From positions 1 to 30,136 of the forward strand of contig CAZBBX010000026.1 of the NCBI GenBank assembly GCA_964490325.1: a stretch of 30,136 bases of DNA, in the 5' to 3' direction. Origin of the DNA: DAOPJM01 sp964490325. Lineage in GTDB: Bacteria > Bacillota > Clostridia > Christensenellales > CAG-138. The notes under the pieces were generated by a model. It was not told the origin of the DNA and made no database searches. It was given only the letters and a program-made list of their open reading frames with translations. Positions within the stretch are counted from its first letter, which is position 1. Each line of letters opens with the position of its first letter. This document shows, piece after piece, positions 1 to 8,074 of the stretch. Both the position numbers and the translations under genes were made by a program.

Positions 1-40
1 GACTGGAGACGGTCCGGGAAGATAGGCAGCCGCCGGGATC
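1..40 (+). rRNA. rrf: 5S ribosomal RNA, 3' end (partial)
   Basis: The first 40 bases match the 3' part of a bacterial 5S rRNA. A helix-IV-like hairpin (GAC...GTC around GGAGAC) is followed by CGGGAAGATAGG, which corresponds to the loop E/helix V strand usually written GGGAGAGTAGG. It ends in GCCGCCGGGATCC, the expected helix I 3' strand. A strong terminator follows at once, as expected at the end of an rRNA operon. The 5' part lies outside the window, so pairing of helix I cannot be checked here. Confidence 0.8.
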
Positions 41-41
41 C

Positions 42-70
42 AAAGACGCTCATCCGTGAGCGTCTTTTTT
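42..70 (+). terminator. Intrinsic terminator of the rRNA operon
   Basis: AAAGACGCTCA and TGAGCGTCTTT form a perfect 11-bp stem around a TCCG loop, followed by a T run. It lies two bases after the 5S rRNA end. Confidence 0.92.
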
Positions 71-236
71 CTTGCCCACTTTTTCCGCCTGTCAGGCTTC
101 TTTCTTCCTACTTAGGTACTCCTAACACAAATGCATGAACATTCAGCCTTCCCGCATGCGATGCGCATTTTTATCGATACGGGGGAAAATTACGGTATAA
201 AATCAAAAAATGTAAGCTTACTTGTGACAAAAACGC

Positions 237-265
237 TTGCTAAGCGGATGCGCTTGTGATAAGAT
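237..265 (+). promoter_or_regulatory. Promoter of the first 5'-nucleotidase gene
   Basis: TTGCTA (237-242), a 17-base spacer and TAAGAT (260-265) preceded by TG give a sigma-A-type promoter with an extended -10. The spacer contains the small palindrome AAGCG-GATG-CGCTT (242-255), a possible operator. The remaining bases of the 71-412 gap appear to be an untranslated leader of about 140 bases and AT-rich upstream DNA. I see no other gene there. Confidence 0.6.
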
Positions 266-412
266 ACTGCCGTATACATGGCGGCATTGGTATGCCAAGT
301 CGATGCCGTCGGAAAGGGAAACAGCAGCGCTGCCGATCGAAACAGATCAAAGGGAGAAGCGGCGCAAACTGCGACCCAAATCCCAAAAATGAAACAGGAG
401 GAAGACTACTTT

Positions 413-3400
413 ATGAAGAAAGCATTGGCATTGATCCTTTCCATCCTCATGGTTCTGGCACTGGTACCCGCCGTTGTGTTGGCGGACGCGCAGACCGCGA
501 CCCTGGTGACGGATCCCACTACGTTGGCAACAGGCGATAAGGTCGTTCTGTATGCCCCCGCTTATTCGGTGGCACTGTCCAGCGAGATCCTCAACACGTA
601 CTACAGAGCAGGTGTTGCCATGACGGCTGCCGAAGGCAAGCTGAGCGTGGAAGACACGAAATGCATCTGGGATCTGACAGTCAACGCTGACGGCACCTTC
701 CAGTTTGCAAACGGCACGGATCTGCTGGTCAAGAGCGAAGGCTACAACAGCTTTGCCACCAGCGGCGCCCTGTCCAACTGGACCGTAGAGGCTCATGGAA
801 GCGCTGAAAACGCCTTCCTGCTCTCCGCAGTTGATGCGACCAAGGGCAAGTCCTACATCGAGTGGAACGCAGGCTACAGTGATTTCACCGCCTTTGCGGC
901 GACCGACGTCACCGGCGATGCTTTTGCAATGCAGTTCTACAAGATCGAAGAGGGCGGCGGCGAACCTGCTCCCACACCCGACAGCGAGTCCATCGTCATC
1001 CTGTACACCAACGATGCACACTGTGAGATCGGCTACTACGAGAGCGTTGCGGGCTACAAGAAGCTTGCACAGGCTGCTTACAACAACGTGGCCATGGTCG
1101 ACGCAGGCGACTATCTGCAGGGCGGCGTCTACGGCGCACTGTCCAAGGGCAGCGCGATCGTCGAGCTGATGAACGATGTTGGCTACGACGTTGTGACGCT
1201 TGGCAACCACGAGTTCGATTATGGCATGGATCGTCTGATGGCTCTGATGGGCAAGGACGCTACCTACACCGGCGAGACCATGAACGCCGAGGTCGTGGAC
1301 TGCAACTTTGTGAACCTTGCTGACGATTCGGCCGTCTTTGCTCCCTACACCATCAAGGAGATGGCGGGCAAGAAGGTCGCCTTCATCGGCATCACCACCC
1401 CCGAAGCGATCTCCAAGTCCACGCCTGCCTTCTTCCAGAATGAAGAGGGTACCTTCATCTATGGTTTCCATGCGGAAGATCTGGCGGTGAAGATCCAGGC
1501 CTCCATCGATGCCGCTAAGGCCGCAGGTGCGGATTACGTCATCGCGCTGGGTCACTTGGGCATCGACGATCAGAGCCAACCCAACACCTCCCTGGAGATC
1601 ATTGCACAGCTGAGCGGATTGACCGCCTTCATCGACGGACATTCCCACACTGTCATGACAAGCAGGACCGTCGCCGATAAGGATGGCAACGATGTCGTTC
1701 TGACCCAGACGGGCACCAAGCTTGCAAACCTTGGCAAGATGGTCATTGCTGCCGACGGCACCATCACCACCGAGCTGATCCCGCTGGTTGCCAACTATAC
1801 AAGCATCTATCCCGACGCTGAGCTGAACGCTGCCATCGCAGCTGTCAAGGCTCCCTATGCCGAGATGCTGGCAGAAGTTGTCGGCACGACCGATAACGAT
1901 CAGCTGATCTACAACGCCGATTCCTACAATGCCGAGACCGGCAAGTACTCCGAGCGTTGGATCCGCAACCACGAGACCAACCTGGGCGACCTGTGCGCCG
2001 ATGCATACCTGAACGTTTTGGACGCTGATATCGCCTTCGTCAACGGCGGCGGCATCCGTGCCAACATCCTCAAGGGCGACATCACGGTCAACGACCTGCT
2101 GAGCGTACACCCCTACGGCAACTCCGCAGTCATGATCCAAGTCACCGGCCAGGAGATCCTGGACGCCTTGGAGCATGGTTCCCGCAACGCAACCTCCAGC
2201 GAGAACGGCGGCTTCCTGCAGGTCGCGGGTCTGACCTACGAGATCCACACCTACAAGACCAGCGTTGACGTGAGCAATTCGAGCGGCCTGTGGACGGGCA
2301 CGACCTCAACCGACCCCGCGGATTACAAGGTTCAGAACGTGAAGGTTCTCAACAAGACGAGCGGCGAGTATGAGCCCCTCGACTTGACGAAGACCTACAA
2401 GCTGGCCAGCCACGACTACATGCTGCAGTACAGCGGCGATGGTTACACCATGTTTGCGGACAACGAAGTCATCGCGGCCGCCGGCATCGTGGACTATCAG
2501 GTCATTGAAAAGTACATCAAGGAAAAGCTGAACGGCGTCGTTGGCGCTAAGTACGCCGATCCTAAGGGTCAGGGCCGCATCAAGATCGTCACCGAGCCCG
2601 TCATGCCCACCTACGACTACAGCTACAATGCCCCCGTTGTGTACAGCAACGACGCGATGGTCGAAGTCTTTGCCGTCACCTATAAGGTAGCGACCAAGAC
2701 GTGCACCGACTATGTCTGCACCCCCACCGACTTTGCAAGCGCTGCCGCCATCGCTGAGACCTACGGCGTGGACGCTTCCGCAGTCGTTTCGCAGGGCAGC
2801 TACCTCCGCTACGACATCACCCTGAGCGACATTGGCGCAGCTCTCATCAGCAGCGGCAAGTTCGTTGTAGAGTATGACACCACCAAGCTCGCGCTTGCTG
2901 CGGACTATGAACTCTACAACACCTCCGACTGGGTCGTCAATGCGACCGGCAACGAGTTCTTGGCTTCCACCGCCTATGCACATGGCGTTGCGCAGTCGGA
3001 GAACAAGATCATCTACTCCCTGTACTTCAACATCCTTGAGGCTGCAGCGGACGGCGATGTGATCCCCGTCACCTTCACCACCACCGAGCTGGGCTTGGTC
3101 AATGCTGATGAGGTGATCATCGAGCCCGAAACCTACACCGTTGGCGGCTACGATGGCAGCATCACCATTGGCAGCGCACCCGCTCCCGCCGTGGACAAGA
3201 GCGCTCTGCAGGCAGCTTACAACGCCGATAAGGCTGCGTATGACGCTGCTGCGGTAGGCGATCCCAACACCATGGCAGATGGGACCAGCTACCTGAGCGA
3301 GGCCGACGCTGCGACCGACAAGACCGCCCTCGAGGCTGCTCTGGCCGTTCTCAACAACGCCAACGCCACCCAGGAAGAAGTTAACGCCGCTCTGGACGCG

Positions 3401-3733
3401 CTGAACAGCGCCTGGATCGCGCCCAAGGTAGTCAGCATCAGCACCGCCGCCTTGGAGGCCGCCATCGCTTACGCGAAGGAATTCATGGCTTCCGAGAAGT
3501 ACGAGAAGTGCTCCGATGAACTGAAGGCAAAGTGGGTCGCCGCATTGGCAGCTGCAGAAGCAGAGCTTGCAAATCAGCAGCACACCCAGAACAGCTGTGA
3601 CGATGCTGCAAACGCCATCAAGAACCTCAAGAAGACCGGTGAATCCACGATCATCTTCGTGTTCGCGGGCATGGGCGTTTTGGCGATCTGCGGCTTGGCG
3701 ATCGTCGCCATCCGTCGCCGCCGCTTCAACTAA
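413..3733 (+). CDS. Surface-anchored 5'-nucleotidase/2',3'-cyclic phosphodiesterase family protein, multidomain
   Basis: This 1106-residue exported enzyme probably removes phosphate from nucleotides or related phosphoesters outside the cell. The start at 413 is chosen because AGGAGG lies at 396-401 and a signal peptide follows (MKKALALIL..., cleavage near VLA-DA, residue 24); an upstream in-frame ATG at 278 lacks both. A domain of unknown function spans about 25-190. The metallophosphatase domain follows with TNDAH (~197), DAGD (~229), GNHEFD (~264) and DGHSH (~408). The nucleotidase C-terminal domain is at about 487-716 with GGGIRANI (~545). Then come a cohesin-like beta domain (~733-920), FIVAR-like helical segments (~926-1003, ~1006-1070), LKKTGE at 1072-1077, a membrane span and RRRR at 1101-1104. 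The tail resembles a sortase signal without the usual proline. The family is clear; substrate is unknown. Confidence 0.93.
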   Translation: MKKALALILSILMVLALVPAVVLADAQTATLVTDPTTLATGDKVVLYAPAYSVALSSEILNTYYRAGVAMTAAEGKLSVEDTKCIWDLTVNADGTFQFANGTDLLVKSEGYNSFATSGALSNWTVEAHGSAENAFLLSAVDATKGKSYIEWNAGYSDFTAFAATDVTGDAFAMQFYKIEEGGGEPAPTPDSESIVILYTNDAHCEIGYYESVAGYKKLAQAAYNNVAMVDAGDYLQGGVYGALSKGSAIVELMNDVGYDVVTLGNHEFDYGMDRLMALMGKDATYTGETMNAEVVDCNFVNLADDSAVFAPYTIKEMAGKKVAFIGITTPEAISKSTPAFFQNEEGTFIYGFHAEDLAVKIQASIDAAKAAGADYVIALGHLGIDDQSQPNTSLEIIAQLSGLTAFIDGHSHTVMTSRTVADKDGNDVVLTQTGTKLANLGKMVIAADGTITTELIPLVANYTSIYPDAELNAAIAAVKAPYAEMLAEVVGTTDNDQLIYNADSYNAETGKYSERWIRNHETNLGDLCADAYLNVLDADIAFVNGGGIRANILKGDITVNDLLSVHPYGNSAVMIQVTGQEILDALEHGSRNATSSENGGFLQVAGLTYEIHTYKTSVDVSNSSGLWTGTTSTDPADYKVQNVKVLNKTSGEYEPLDLTKTYKLASHDYMLQYSGDGYTMFADNEVIAAAGIVDYQVIEKYIKEKLNGVVGAKYADPKGQGRIKIVTEPVMPTYDYSYNAPVVYSNDAMVEVFAVTYKVATKTCTDYVCTPTDFASAAAIAETYGVDASAVVSQGSYLRYDITLSDIGAALISSGKFVVEYDTTKLALAADYELYNTSDWVVNATGNEFLASTAYAHGVAQSENKIIYSLYFNILEAAADGDVIPVTFTTTELGLVNADEVIIEPETYTVGGYDGSITIGSAPAPAVDKSALQAAYNADKAAYDAAAVGDPNTMADGTSYLSEADAATDKTALEAALAVLNNANATQEEVNAALDALNSAWIAPKVVSISTAALEAAIAYAKEFMASEKYEKCSDELKAKWVAALAAAEAELANQQHTQNSCDDAANAIKNLKKTGESTIIFVFAGMGVLAICGLAIVAIRRRRFN

Positions 3734-3769
3734 ACAAACTGTAAGGCGGGCGACCGCCTGATCAAAAAG

Positions 3770-3796
3770 GGAGCGCCGCAAAGGCGCTCCTTTTTT
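3770..3796 (+). terminator. Intrinsic terminator after the 5'-nucleotidase gene
   Basis: GGAGCGCC (3770-3777) pairs perfectly with GGCGCTCC (3783-3790), followed by six T. It lies 36 bases after the stop codon. Confidence 0.93.
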
Positions 3797-3828
3797 GCTG
3801 CCGCTAAAGCCGACAGGAAGGGACGGTG

Positions 3829-4350
3829 ACAAAGCAACCGCCTATTCCCGTCCCGCCAATCTTAACGAGACTTTCAAGCGCCGCTTTCATCTGTTGCGGT
3901 CAGTCGCAGGTGTTCGCGGCAAACGTAAGCGCTGCGCCGCCTGCTCCACCCCGTCAACTTTGACGGTTCTGCCAAGCGGAGCTTTCGCCTGCAGCGGATG
4001 ACCGCAGGCGTTTGCGACAGACCCAAGCGCTGCGCCGCCTGCTCCACCCCGTCAACTTTGACGGTTCTGCCAAGCGGAGCTTTCGCCTGCAGCGGATGAC
4101 CGCAGGCGTTTGCGACAGACCCAAGCGCTGCGCCGCCTGCTCCACCCCGTCAACTTTGACGGTTCTGCCAAGCGGAGCTTTCGCCTGTTGCGGATGGTCG
4201 CAGGCGTTTGCGACAGATCCAAGCGCTGCGCCGCCTGCTCCACCTCGTCAACTTTGACGGTTCTGCCAAGCGGAGCTTTCGCCTGCAGCGGACGCAGCAG
4301 GCATTTGCGACAGACCCAAGCGCTGCGATCGCCTACTCCCGTCCCGCCAA
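3829..4350. repeat. 98-bp tandem repeat array, about five units plus a partial unit
   Basis: The marker GTCAACTTTGACGG recurs at 3953, 4051, 4149 and 4247, giving an exact 98-bp period and four well-conserved units (3927-4318). A diverged unit precedes them (about 3829-3926) and a partial one follows (4319-4350). Each unit contains two inverted repeats: CCGTCA-AAGT-TGACGG (read on the minus strand), and a GCCTGC...GCAGGC stem whose arms vary between units. Because 98 is not a multiple of three, open frames through it are not conserved coding. The outermost units each carry CGCCTAYTCCCGTCCCGCCAA (3839-3859 and 4330-4350), the second being the last codons of the neighbouring permease gene. The array fills the gap between two convergent genes. 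Confidence 0.95.
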
Positions 4351-5140
4351 CACGCGCTTTTCGATCAGCGCCACGCCGTAGTACATCAGCGCCGCCAGTA
4401 CGCAGAGGATCAGGATGCTTGCCATCACCAGATCCAGCTTGAACACCTGCCCGCCGTAGACGATCAGATAGCCCAGCCCCGCCTGCGAAACAAGGTACTC
4501 GCCCACGATGACGCCCACCCAGCTCATGCCCACGCTGATCTTCAGCGCCGCGATCATGTGCGGCACGGAGGCGGGCAGGACGACCTTGCAGAAGATCTGC
4601 CCCTTGTTTGCCCCAAGCGTGCGCATCAAAAACTGCTTTTCCCTTGCGGTGGCCAAAAAAGCCGTTCAGCACCGTCACCGTCGTCACCACAAGGCTCACC
4701 AAGATCGCCATGACGATGATGGAGACGCGTCCCGCGCCGAACCACACGATGAGGATGGGGGCAAGCGCGATCTTGGGCAAGGCGTTGAGCACCACCAAGT
4801 AGGGGTCAAGGATGCGGTTGAGCTTGGGCATCCACCACAGCAGCATTGCAAAGAGCGTACCGATGAGCGTTCCCAATAGGAAGCCCAGAACGGTCTCATA
4901 CAGCGTCACGCCGATGTGTAAAAACAGGCTGCCGTCAGCGTACAGCCGAGCGATGGTCGCCGCTACCCGCGTGGGTGAGGAAAGGATGAACGCATCGATC
5001 CACTTGAGGCGAACGAGCAGCTCCCACAGCCCCAAAAAGACAACGACGATCAGCACGCGCATGAAGGTCACGAACTGCTTTTCGCGGCGAACCTGCCGAA
5101 TATAGGCCGCGTGCTGCGGCGAGGCGGGTACATACTTCAT
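4333..5140 (-). pseudogene. ABC transporter permease, nitrate/sulfonate/taurine type (SsuC/TauC-like), single-base frameshift
   Basis: The reading frame encodes an inner-membrane permease of the BPD_transp_1 family, with an N-terminal membrane span (RVLIVVVFLGLWELLVRL) and further spans. After TVTVLNGF the frame breaks in a run of six A (4655-4660 on the plus strand). Removing one base restores FLATAREKQFLMRTLGANKG and a normal C-terminus ending LAGRE. The corrected length is 268 residues, usual for SsuC/TauC proteins. The start at 5140 is set by AAGGAG eight bases upstream and a 4-bp ATGA overlap with the ATPase gene. Everything except the indel looks intact, so a sequencing error or very recent mutation is as likely as true decay. 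No substrate-binding protein gene is adjacent. The 98-bp array begins at its stop codon. Confidence 0.85.
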
Positions 5141-5901
5141 GCGTGCAGCTCCTTCCATATCTCTCCAAAGCAGGCGGCAAAGCCGGGCTCGCTGCGGCGC
5201 TCCAGCGGCGTCTTGCTGCGATCCAAGGGGATGAGGACTTCCTTTTTCAGCGTTGCGGGACGCTCGGTGAACACCAGCACGCGATCCGCCATGGATGCGG
5301 CCTCCGAAATATCGTGCGTGACCAAAACAGCGGTCTTGCCCTCCCTGCGGATGATGTCGTACACCTCGTCGGAGATGCTCAGGCGCGTTTGAAAATCCAG
5401 TGCGGAGAAGGGCTCATCCAGCAGCAGCAGCTGCGGATCGGTCGCCAAGGTGCGGATGAGCGCCACCTTCTGCCGCATCCCGCCCGACAGCTGCGACGGA
5501 AGATGTGCGCGAAACGCGTCCAGTCCGTAGCTTTTGAGCAGACGATCCACAAAGGCACGGGAGCGGTCGTTCAGGCTGTGCTGCACCTCAGGCCCCAGCA
5601 GCACATTGCGCTCCACGTTGCGCCACTCCAGCAGGTGATCGTGCTGCAGCATATAGCCCATGCGCCCCGTCAGCATGGTCTCCACCTGTCCCTCACTGGG
5701 CTGCAGCAGCCCCATGATGAGGGAAAGCACCGTTGTCTTGCCGCAGCCGGAGGGACCGACGATGGCGACAAACTCGCCCTCGCGCACCTCCATGTTCAAC
5801 TTTTCAACGGCCGTCGTCTCACTTTGCAGCGTATCATAGCGCAGCGACACGTCCTTGAGGCGCACCAAAGTGCGCGTTGTTTCCGTCTCCGCCTTCTCCA
5901 T
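5137..5901 (-). CDS. ABC transporter ATP-binding protein, nitrate/sulfonate/taurine type (SsuB/TauB-like)
   Basis: This 254-residue ATPase would power import with the adjoining permease. Visible motifs are Walker A GPSGCGKT, Q-loop MLQHD, signature LSGGMRQ, Walker B LLLLDEP and the switch histidine in VTHD. The MLQHDHLLEWR stretch and short C-terminus fit the nitrate/sulfonate/bicarbonate group rather than the sugar group. The start has AAGGGGG eight bases upstream. The stop overlaps the permease start by 4 bp, so the two are translationally coupled. The substrate cannot be read from the sequence; sulfonates, taurine or thiamine precursors are family possibilities. No clear promoter or riboswitch was recognised upstream. 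Confidence 0.93.
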   Translation of the reverse strand: MEKAETETTRTLVRLKDVSLRYDTLQSETTAVEKLNMEVREGEFVAIVGPSGCGKTTVLSLIMGLLQPSEGQVETMLTGRMGYMLQHDHLLEWRNVERNVLLGPEVQHSLNDRSRAFVDRLLKSYGLDAFRAHLPSQLSGGMRQKVALIRTLATDPQLLLLDEPFSALDFQTRLSISDEVYDIIRREGKTAVLVTHDISEAASMADRVLVFTERPATLKKEVLIPLDRSKTPLERRSEPGFAACFGEIWKELHA

Positions 5902-6000
5902 CGTTCAGCCCCCTTCAGCCCGTTCCCTGTACCGATATACTATGAAGGTTTTGCGCCGCGTGTGACGCTGACGCATACGGATATATACCTGCCCGAAAAC

Positions 6001-6025
6001 AAAAAAGACGCCCGAAAGGGGCGCC
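6001..6025 (-). terminator. Intrinsic terminator for the minus-strand DUF3795-like gene
   Basis: Read on the minus strand, GGCGCCC pairs with GGGCGTC (one G-T pair) around CTTTC, followed by TTTTTT. It lies about 75 bases beyond the stop codon at 6099. Confidence 0.8.
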
Positions 6026-6098
6026 GAATCGAAAAGGAAGGCACAGCAGGCTCACCGTGTCAAAAGGTACGCAGCAAAAGCTCGGTGACTTTGCGTCG

Positions 6099-6728
6099 TC
6101 AAAGTCCCAAATTGCGTCTTTTGTGAAAGAAGGCTTGCTCCAAGGAAGCGTACTCCGCCTCAGAGCAAAGCTGCTTTACTCTTTTTTGCCCTTCGTCCGA
6201 GCAGCGCAGCATCTCCTCGATCCGTTCGCAGGGAAAATCTGTGCAGCAGCGGCAGCTTGCTGCGCCGCGCTCTGCTGCACAGCGGGTCAGCCCGTAGGCG
6301 CAGGGCTTTGTGAGGGAACAGCCGCCGCAGGTCATCTCGTCGGGTGTCGGCTCGGTTTCCCGCCAACCAAGCCTGTGCCACAGTGCGGCAAGCCGCGCCT
6401 TAGCCACATTGTCCCTTGCCGTATAGCGGGGGCAGAGCAGACAGTCGTCCCCACACAGCGAACTGTGGCGCGGCACAGCGGTATCGGAGTGTTCCGCGGC
6501 AGGGGTCACAGCCTCCGCCCCGTCCCTTGCCGCATAGCGCGGACAGAGCAGACAGTCGTCCCCGCACAGCGAACTGCGGCGCATCAGGGAAGTATCGGAG
6601 CTTTCCGCGGCAGGGGTCACAGCCTCCGCCCCGTCCCTTGCCGCATAGCGGGGGCAGAGCAGACAGTCGTCCCCGCACAGCGAACTGCGGCGCGGCGCGG
6701 TATCGGAGTGTTCCGCGGCAGGGGTCAT
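6099..6728 (-). CDS. DUF3795-like Cys-rich protein with triplicated N-terminal Cys motif
   Basis: This 209-residue protein has no signal peptide or membrane span. Its C-terminal two thirds (DEMTCGGC...CAYGLTRC...CRCCTDFPCERI) look like the DUF3795 family, small cytoplasmic proteins with many cysteines that probably bind metal; their role is unknown. The usual N-terminal motif SLCGDDCLLCPRY occurs three times in a row, at a 37-residue spacing, so the protein is about 75 residues longer than the single-motif form would be. The start at 6728 has AAGGAGG seven bases upstream. The gene lies 65 bases after the CNNM gene pair on the same strand with no terminator between, so it is probably co-transcribed, and it has its own terminator. 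Confidence 0.8.
   Translation of the reverse strand: MTPAAEHSDTAPRRSSLCGDDCLLCPRYAARDGAEAVTPAAESSDTSLMRRSSLCGDDCLLCPRYAARDGAEAVTPAAEHSDTAVPRHSSLCGDDCLLCPRYTARDNVAKARLAALWHRLGWRETEPTPDEMTCGGCSLTKPCAYGLTRCAAERGAASCRCCTDFPCERIEEMLRCSDEGQKRVKQLCSEAEYASLEQAFFHKRRNLGL
6396..6725 (-). repeat. 111-bp in-frame tandem triplication inside the DUF3795-like gene
   Basis: The marker ACAGTCGTCC (plus strand) recurs at 6441, 6552 and 6663, a spacing of exactly 111 bp or 37 codons. Units run approximately 6725-6618, 6617-6507 and 6506-6396. Each encodes TPAAE.SDT...SLCGDDCLLCPRY.ARD. Copies are very similar at DNA level, which suggests recent expansion or ongoing conversion. Confidence 0.95.
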
Positions 6729-6793
6729 GGCAGCCTCCTTATAAAAGGAAAGAGCGGATCGCCGCCCTTTCCCATCGATCGCAGCTATTGCGC

Positions 6794-8074
6794 TTACTCG
6801 TCGGGGATCAGCGCGTCCTCCTCGTCCTCCGCCTCAAGCGTAGGATCGACCTCCACGCGCAGGCGCTGCACGCGCAGCTTGTCGCGCTTGATGATGGTCA
6901 CGGTCAGATCCTCAAAGGTGAAGCTCTCGTGCAGCTTGGGATAGCCGCCAAGCATCTCCACCGCCCAGCCGCCCACGGTGGCGTTGTCGTCGTCCAGCTC
7001 CTCGTCGTCCTTGTCGAACTCGGCAAGGAAGTCCGTCAGCCGCATGTCGCCGTCCACCTCGTAGCTGTACGGTCCCGTCTGCACGAACTCGTCAACGATC
7101 TCGTCCGACTCGTCCCAGATGTCGCCCACCAGCTGCTCCAGCACGTCCTCCATGGTCAACAGCCCCATCGTGCCGCCGTACTCATCGGTGACGATGACCA
7201 TGTGCTGCTTTTTATGGCGCATCAGCTCCAGTACATCGGGCAGGGGCATGGTTTTGTGGACAAACAGCGCCTCCATCAGCACATCGGCTATGGCAACGTT
7301 CGGCTCGGTGACCATCCGCTTGTACAGACGGTTCAGGTGCAGGATGCCCTTGATGTGGTCGGGCGTTCCCTCGTAGACGGGCAGGCGGGTATAGGGCGAG
7401 GAGAAGGCCGTGCGCAGCATGGTCTCGCGGTCGTCCTCAAGGTCGATGGCGACCATGTCCACCCGCGGTGTGATGATCTCATAGGCCAGCGTGTCGTCGA
7501 AGTCCAACGCGGACTGCAGCAGCTCGCAGGTGTCCTCATCGACCACGCCCTCATCCTCAACGGTGTCCAGCACCGTTTCAAAGTCGTCCTCGTCCATCGG
7601 TTTTCCGCCCTTGCCCTTCCAAAGGCGGCTCATCCAGTCCAGCAGCTTGCCAAGGACAAAGGTCAGCGGCCATAAAAGGAGCATCCAGCCCTTGAGCGGC
7701 ACGGCCACGCCCACGGCAAAGGGCTGCGCCTTCTCGTTGGCGATGATCTTGGGGATGATCTCGCCAAAGGTCAGGATCAGGATGGTCATCAGCGCGGTCG
7801 CCACCCAAGCGCCGCTGTCGCCCATCAGGCCAATGGCAATGACGGTCGCCAACGAGGACGCGGCGATGTTGACCAGATTGTTGCCAACCAGAATGGCGAT
7901 CAGAGCCTTTTGAAAGTTGTCGTGTATGGACAGCGCAAGGGAGGCGCTGCCGTGCTTTTCATCGGCAAGGCGCTTGAGGCGCTGCGGGTTCAGCGAGGTA
8001 TAGGCGATCTCCGAGCCGGAAAAGAAGGCGGAGAACAGCAGGCAGAAGAGGATCAGCACGATATATAGGGTCAT
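6794..8074 (-). CDS. CNNM/HlyC-type hemolysin family membrane protein with CBS and CorC_HlyC domains
   Basis: This 426-residue protein has an N-terminal DUF21/CNNM membrane domain (TLYIVLILFCLLFSAFFSGSE..., GNNLVN, FGEIIPK) of about 190 residues. A CBS pair follows (to DEYGGTMGLLTMEDVLEQLVGDIWDE), then a C-terminal CorC_HlyC domain (YEVDGDMRLTDF...VGGWAVEMLG). Family members are implicated in magnesium or other divalent cation transport; the hemolysin label is historical. The start has AGGAGG nine bases upstream and ATGA overlaps the stop of the upstream paralogue, so the two are translationally coupled. Confidence 0.93.
   Translation of the reverse strand: MTLYIVLILFCLLFSAFFSGSEIAYTSLNPQRLKRLADEKHGSASLALSIHDNFQKALIAILVGNNLVNIAASSLATVIAIGLMGDSGAWVATALMTILILTFGEIIPKIIANEKAQPFAVGVAVPLKGWMLLLWPLTFVLGKLLDWMSRLWKGKGGKPMDEDDFETVLDTVEDEGVVDEDTCELLQSALDFDDTLAYEIITPRVDMVAIDLEDDRETMLRTAFSSPYTRLPVYEGTPDHIKGILHLNRLYKRMVTEPNVAIADVLMEALFVHKTMPLPDVLELMRHKKQHMVIVTDEYGGTMGLLTMEDVLEQLVGDIWDESDEIVDEFVQTGPYSYEVDGDMRLTDFLAEFDKDDEELDDDNATVGGWAVEMLGGYPKLHESFTFEDLTVTIIKRDKLRVQRLRVEVDPTLEAEDEEDALIPDE

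Noticed and set aside
347..3832. Two long minus-strand open frames opposite the first nucleotidase gene (347-2248 and 2306-3832)
   Set aside because: They are antisense shadows of a well-supported enzyme gene in GC-rich DNA; they lack ribosome sites and their proteins have no recognisable domains.
3829..4350. CRISPR array
   Set aside because: The whole 98-bp unit is conserved with no variable spacers, and no cas genes are near.
3954..4442. Open frames through the 98-bp repeats as a repeat protein
   Set aside because: The 98-bp period shifts frame each unit, so no protein repeat is preserved.
4052..5158. A 368-residue minus-strand protein fusing the permease to the repeats
   Set aside because: The frame after residue ~170 is out of phase with the real permease; homology-like sequence continues in the other frame (4333-4656), showing a frameshift.
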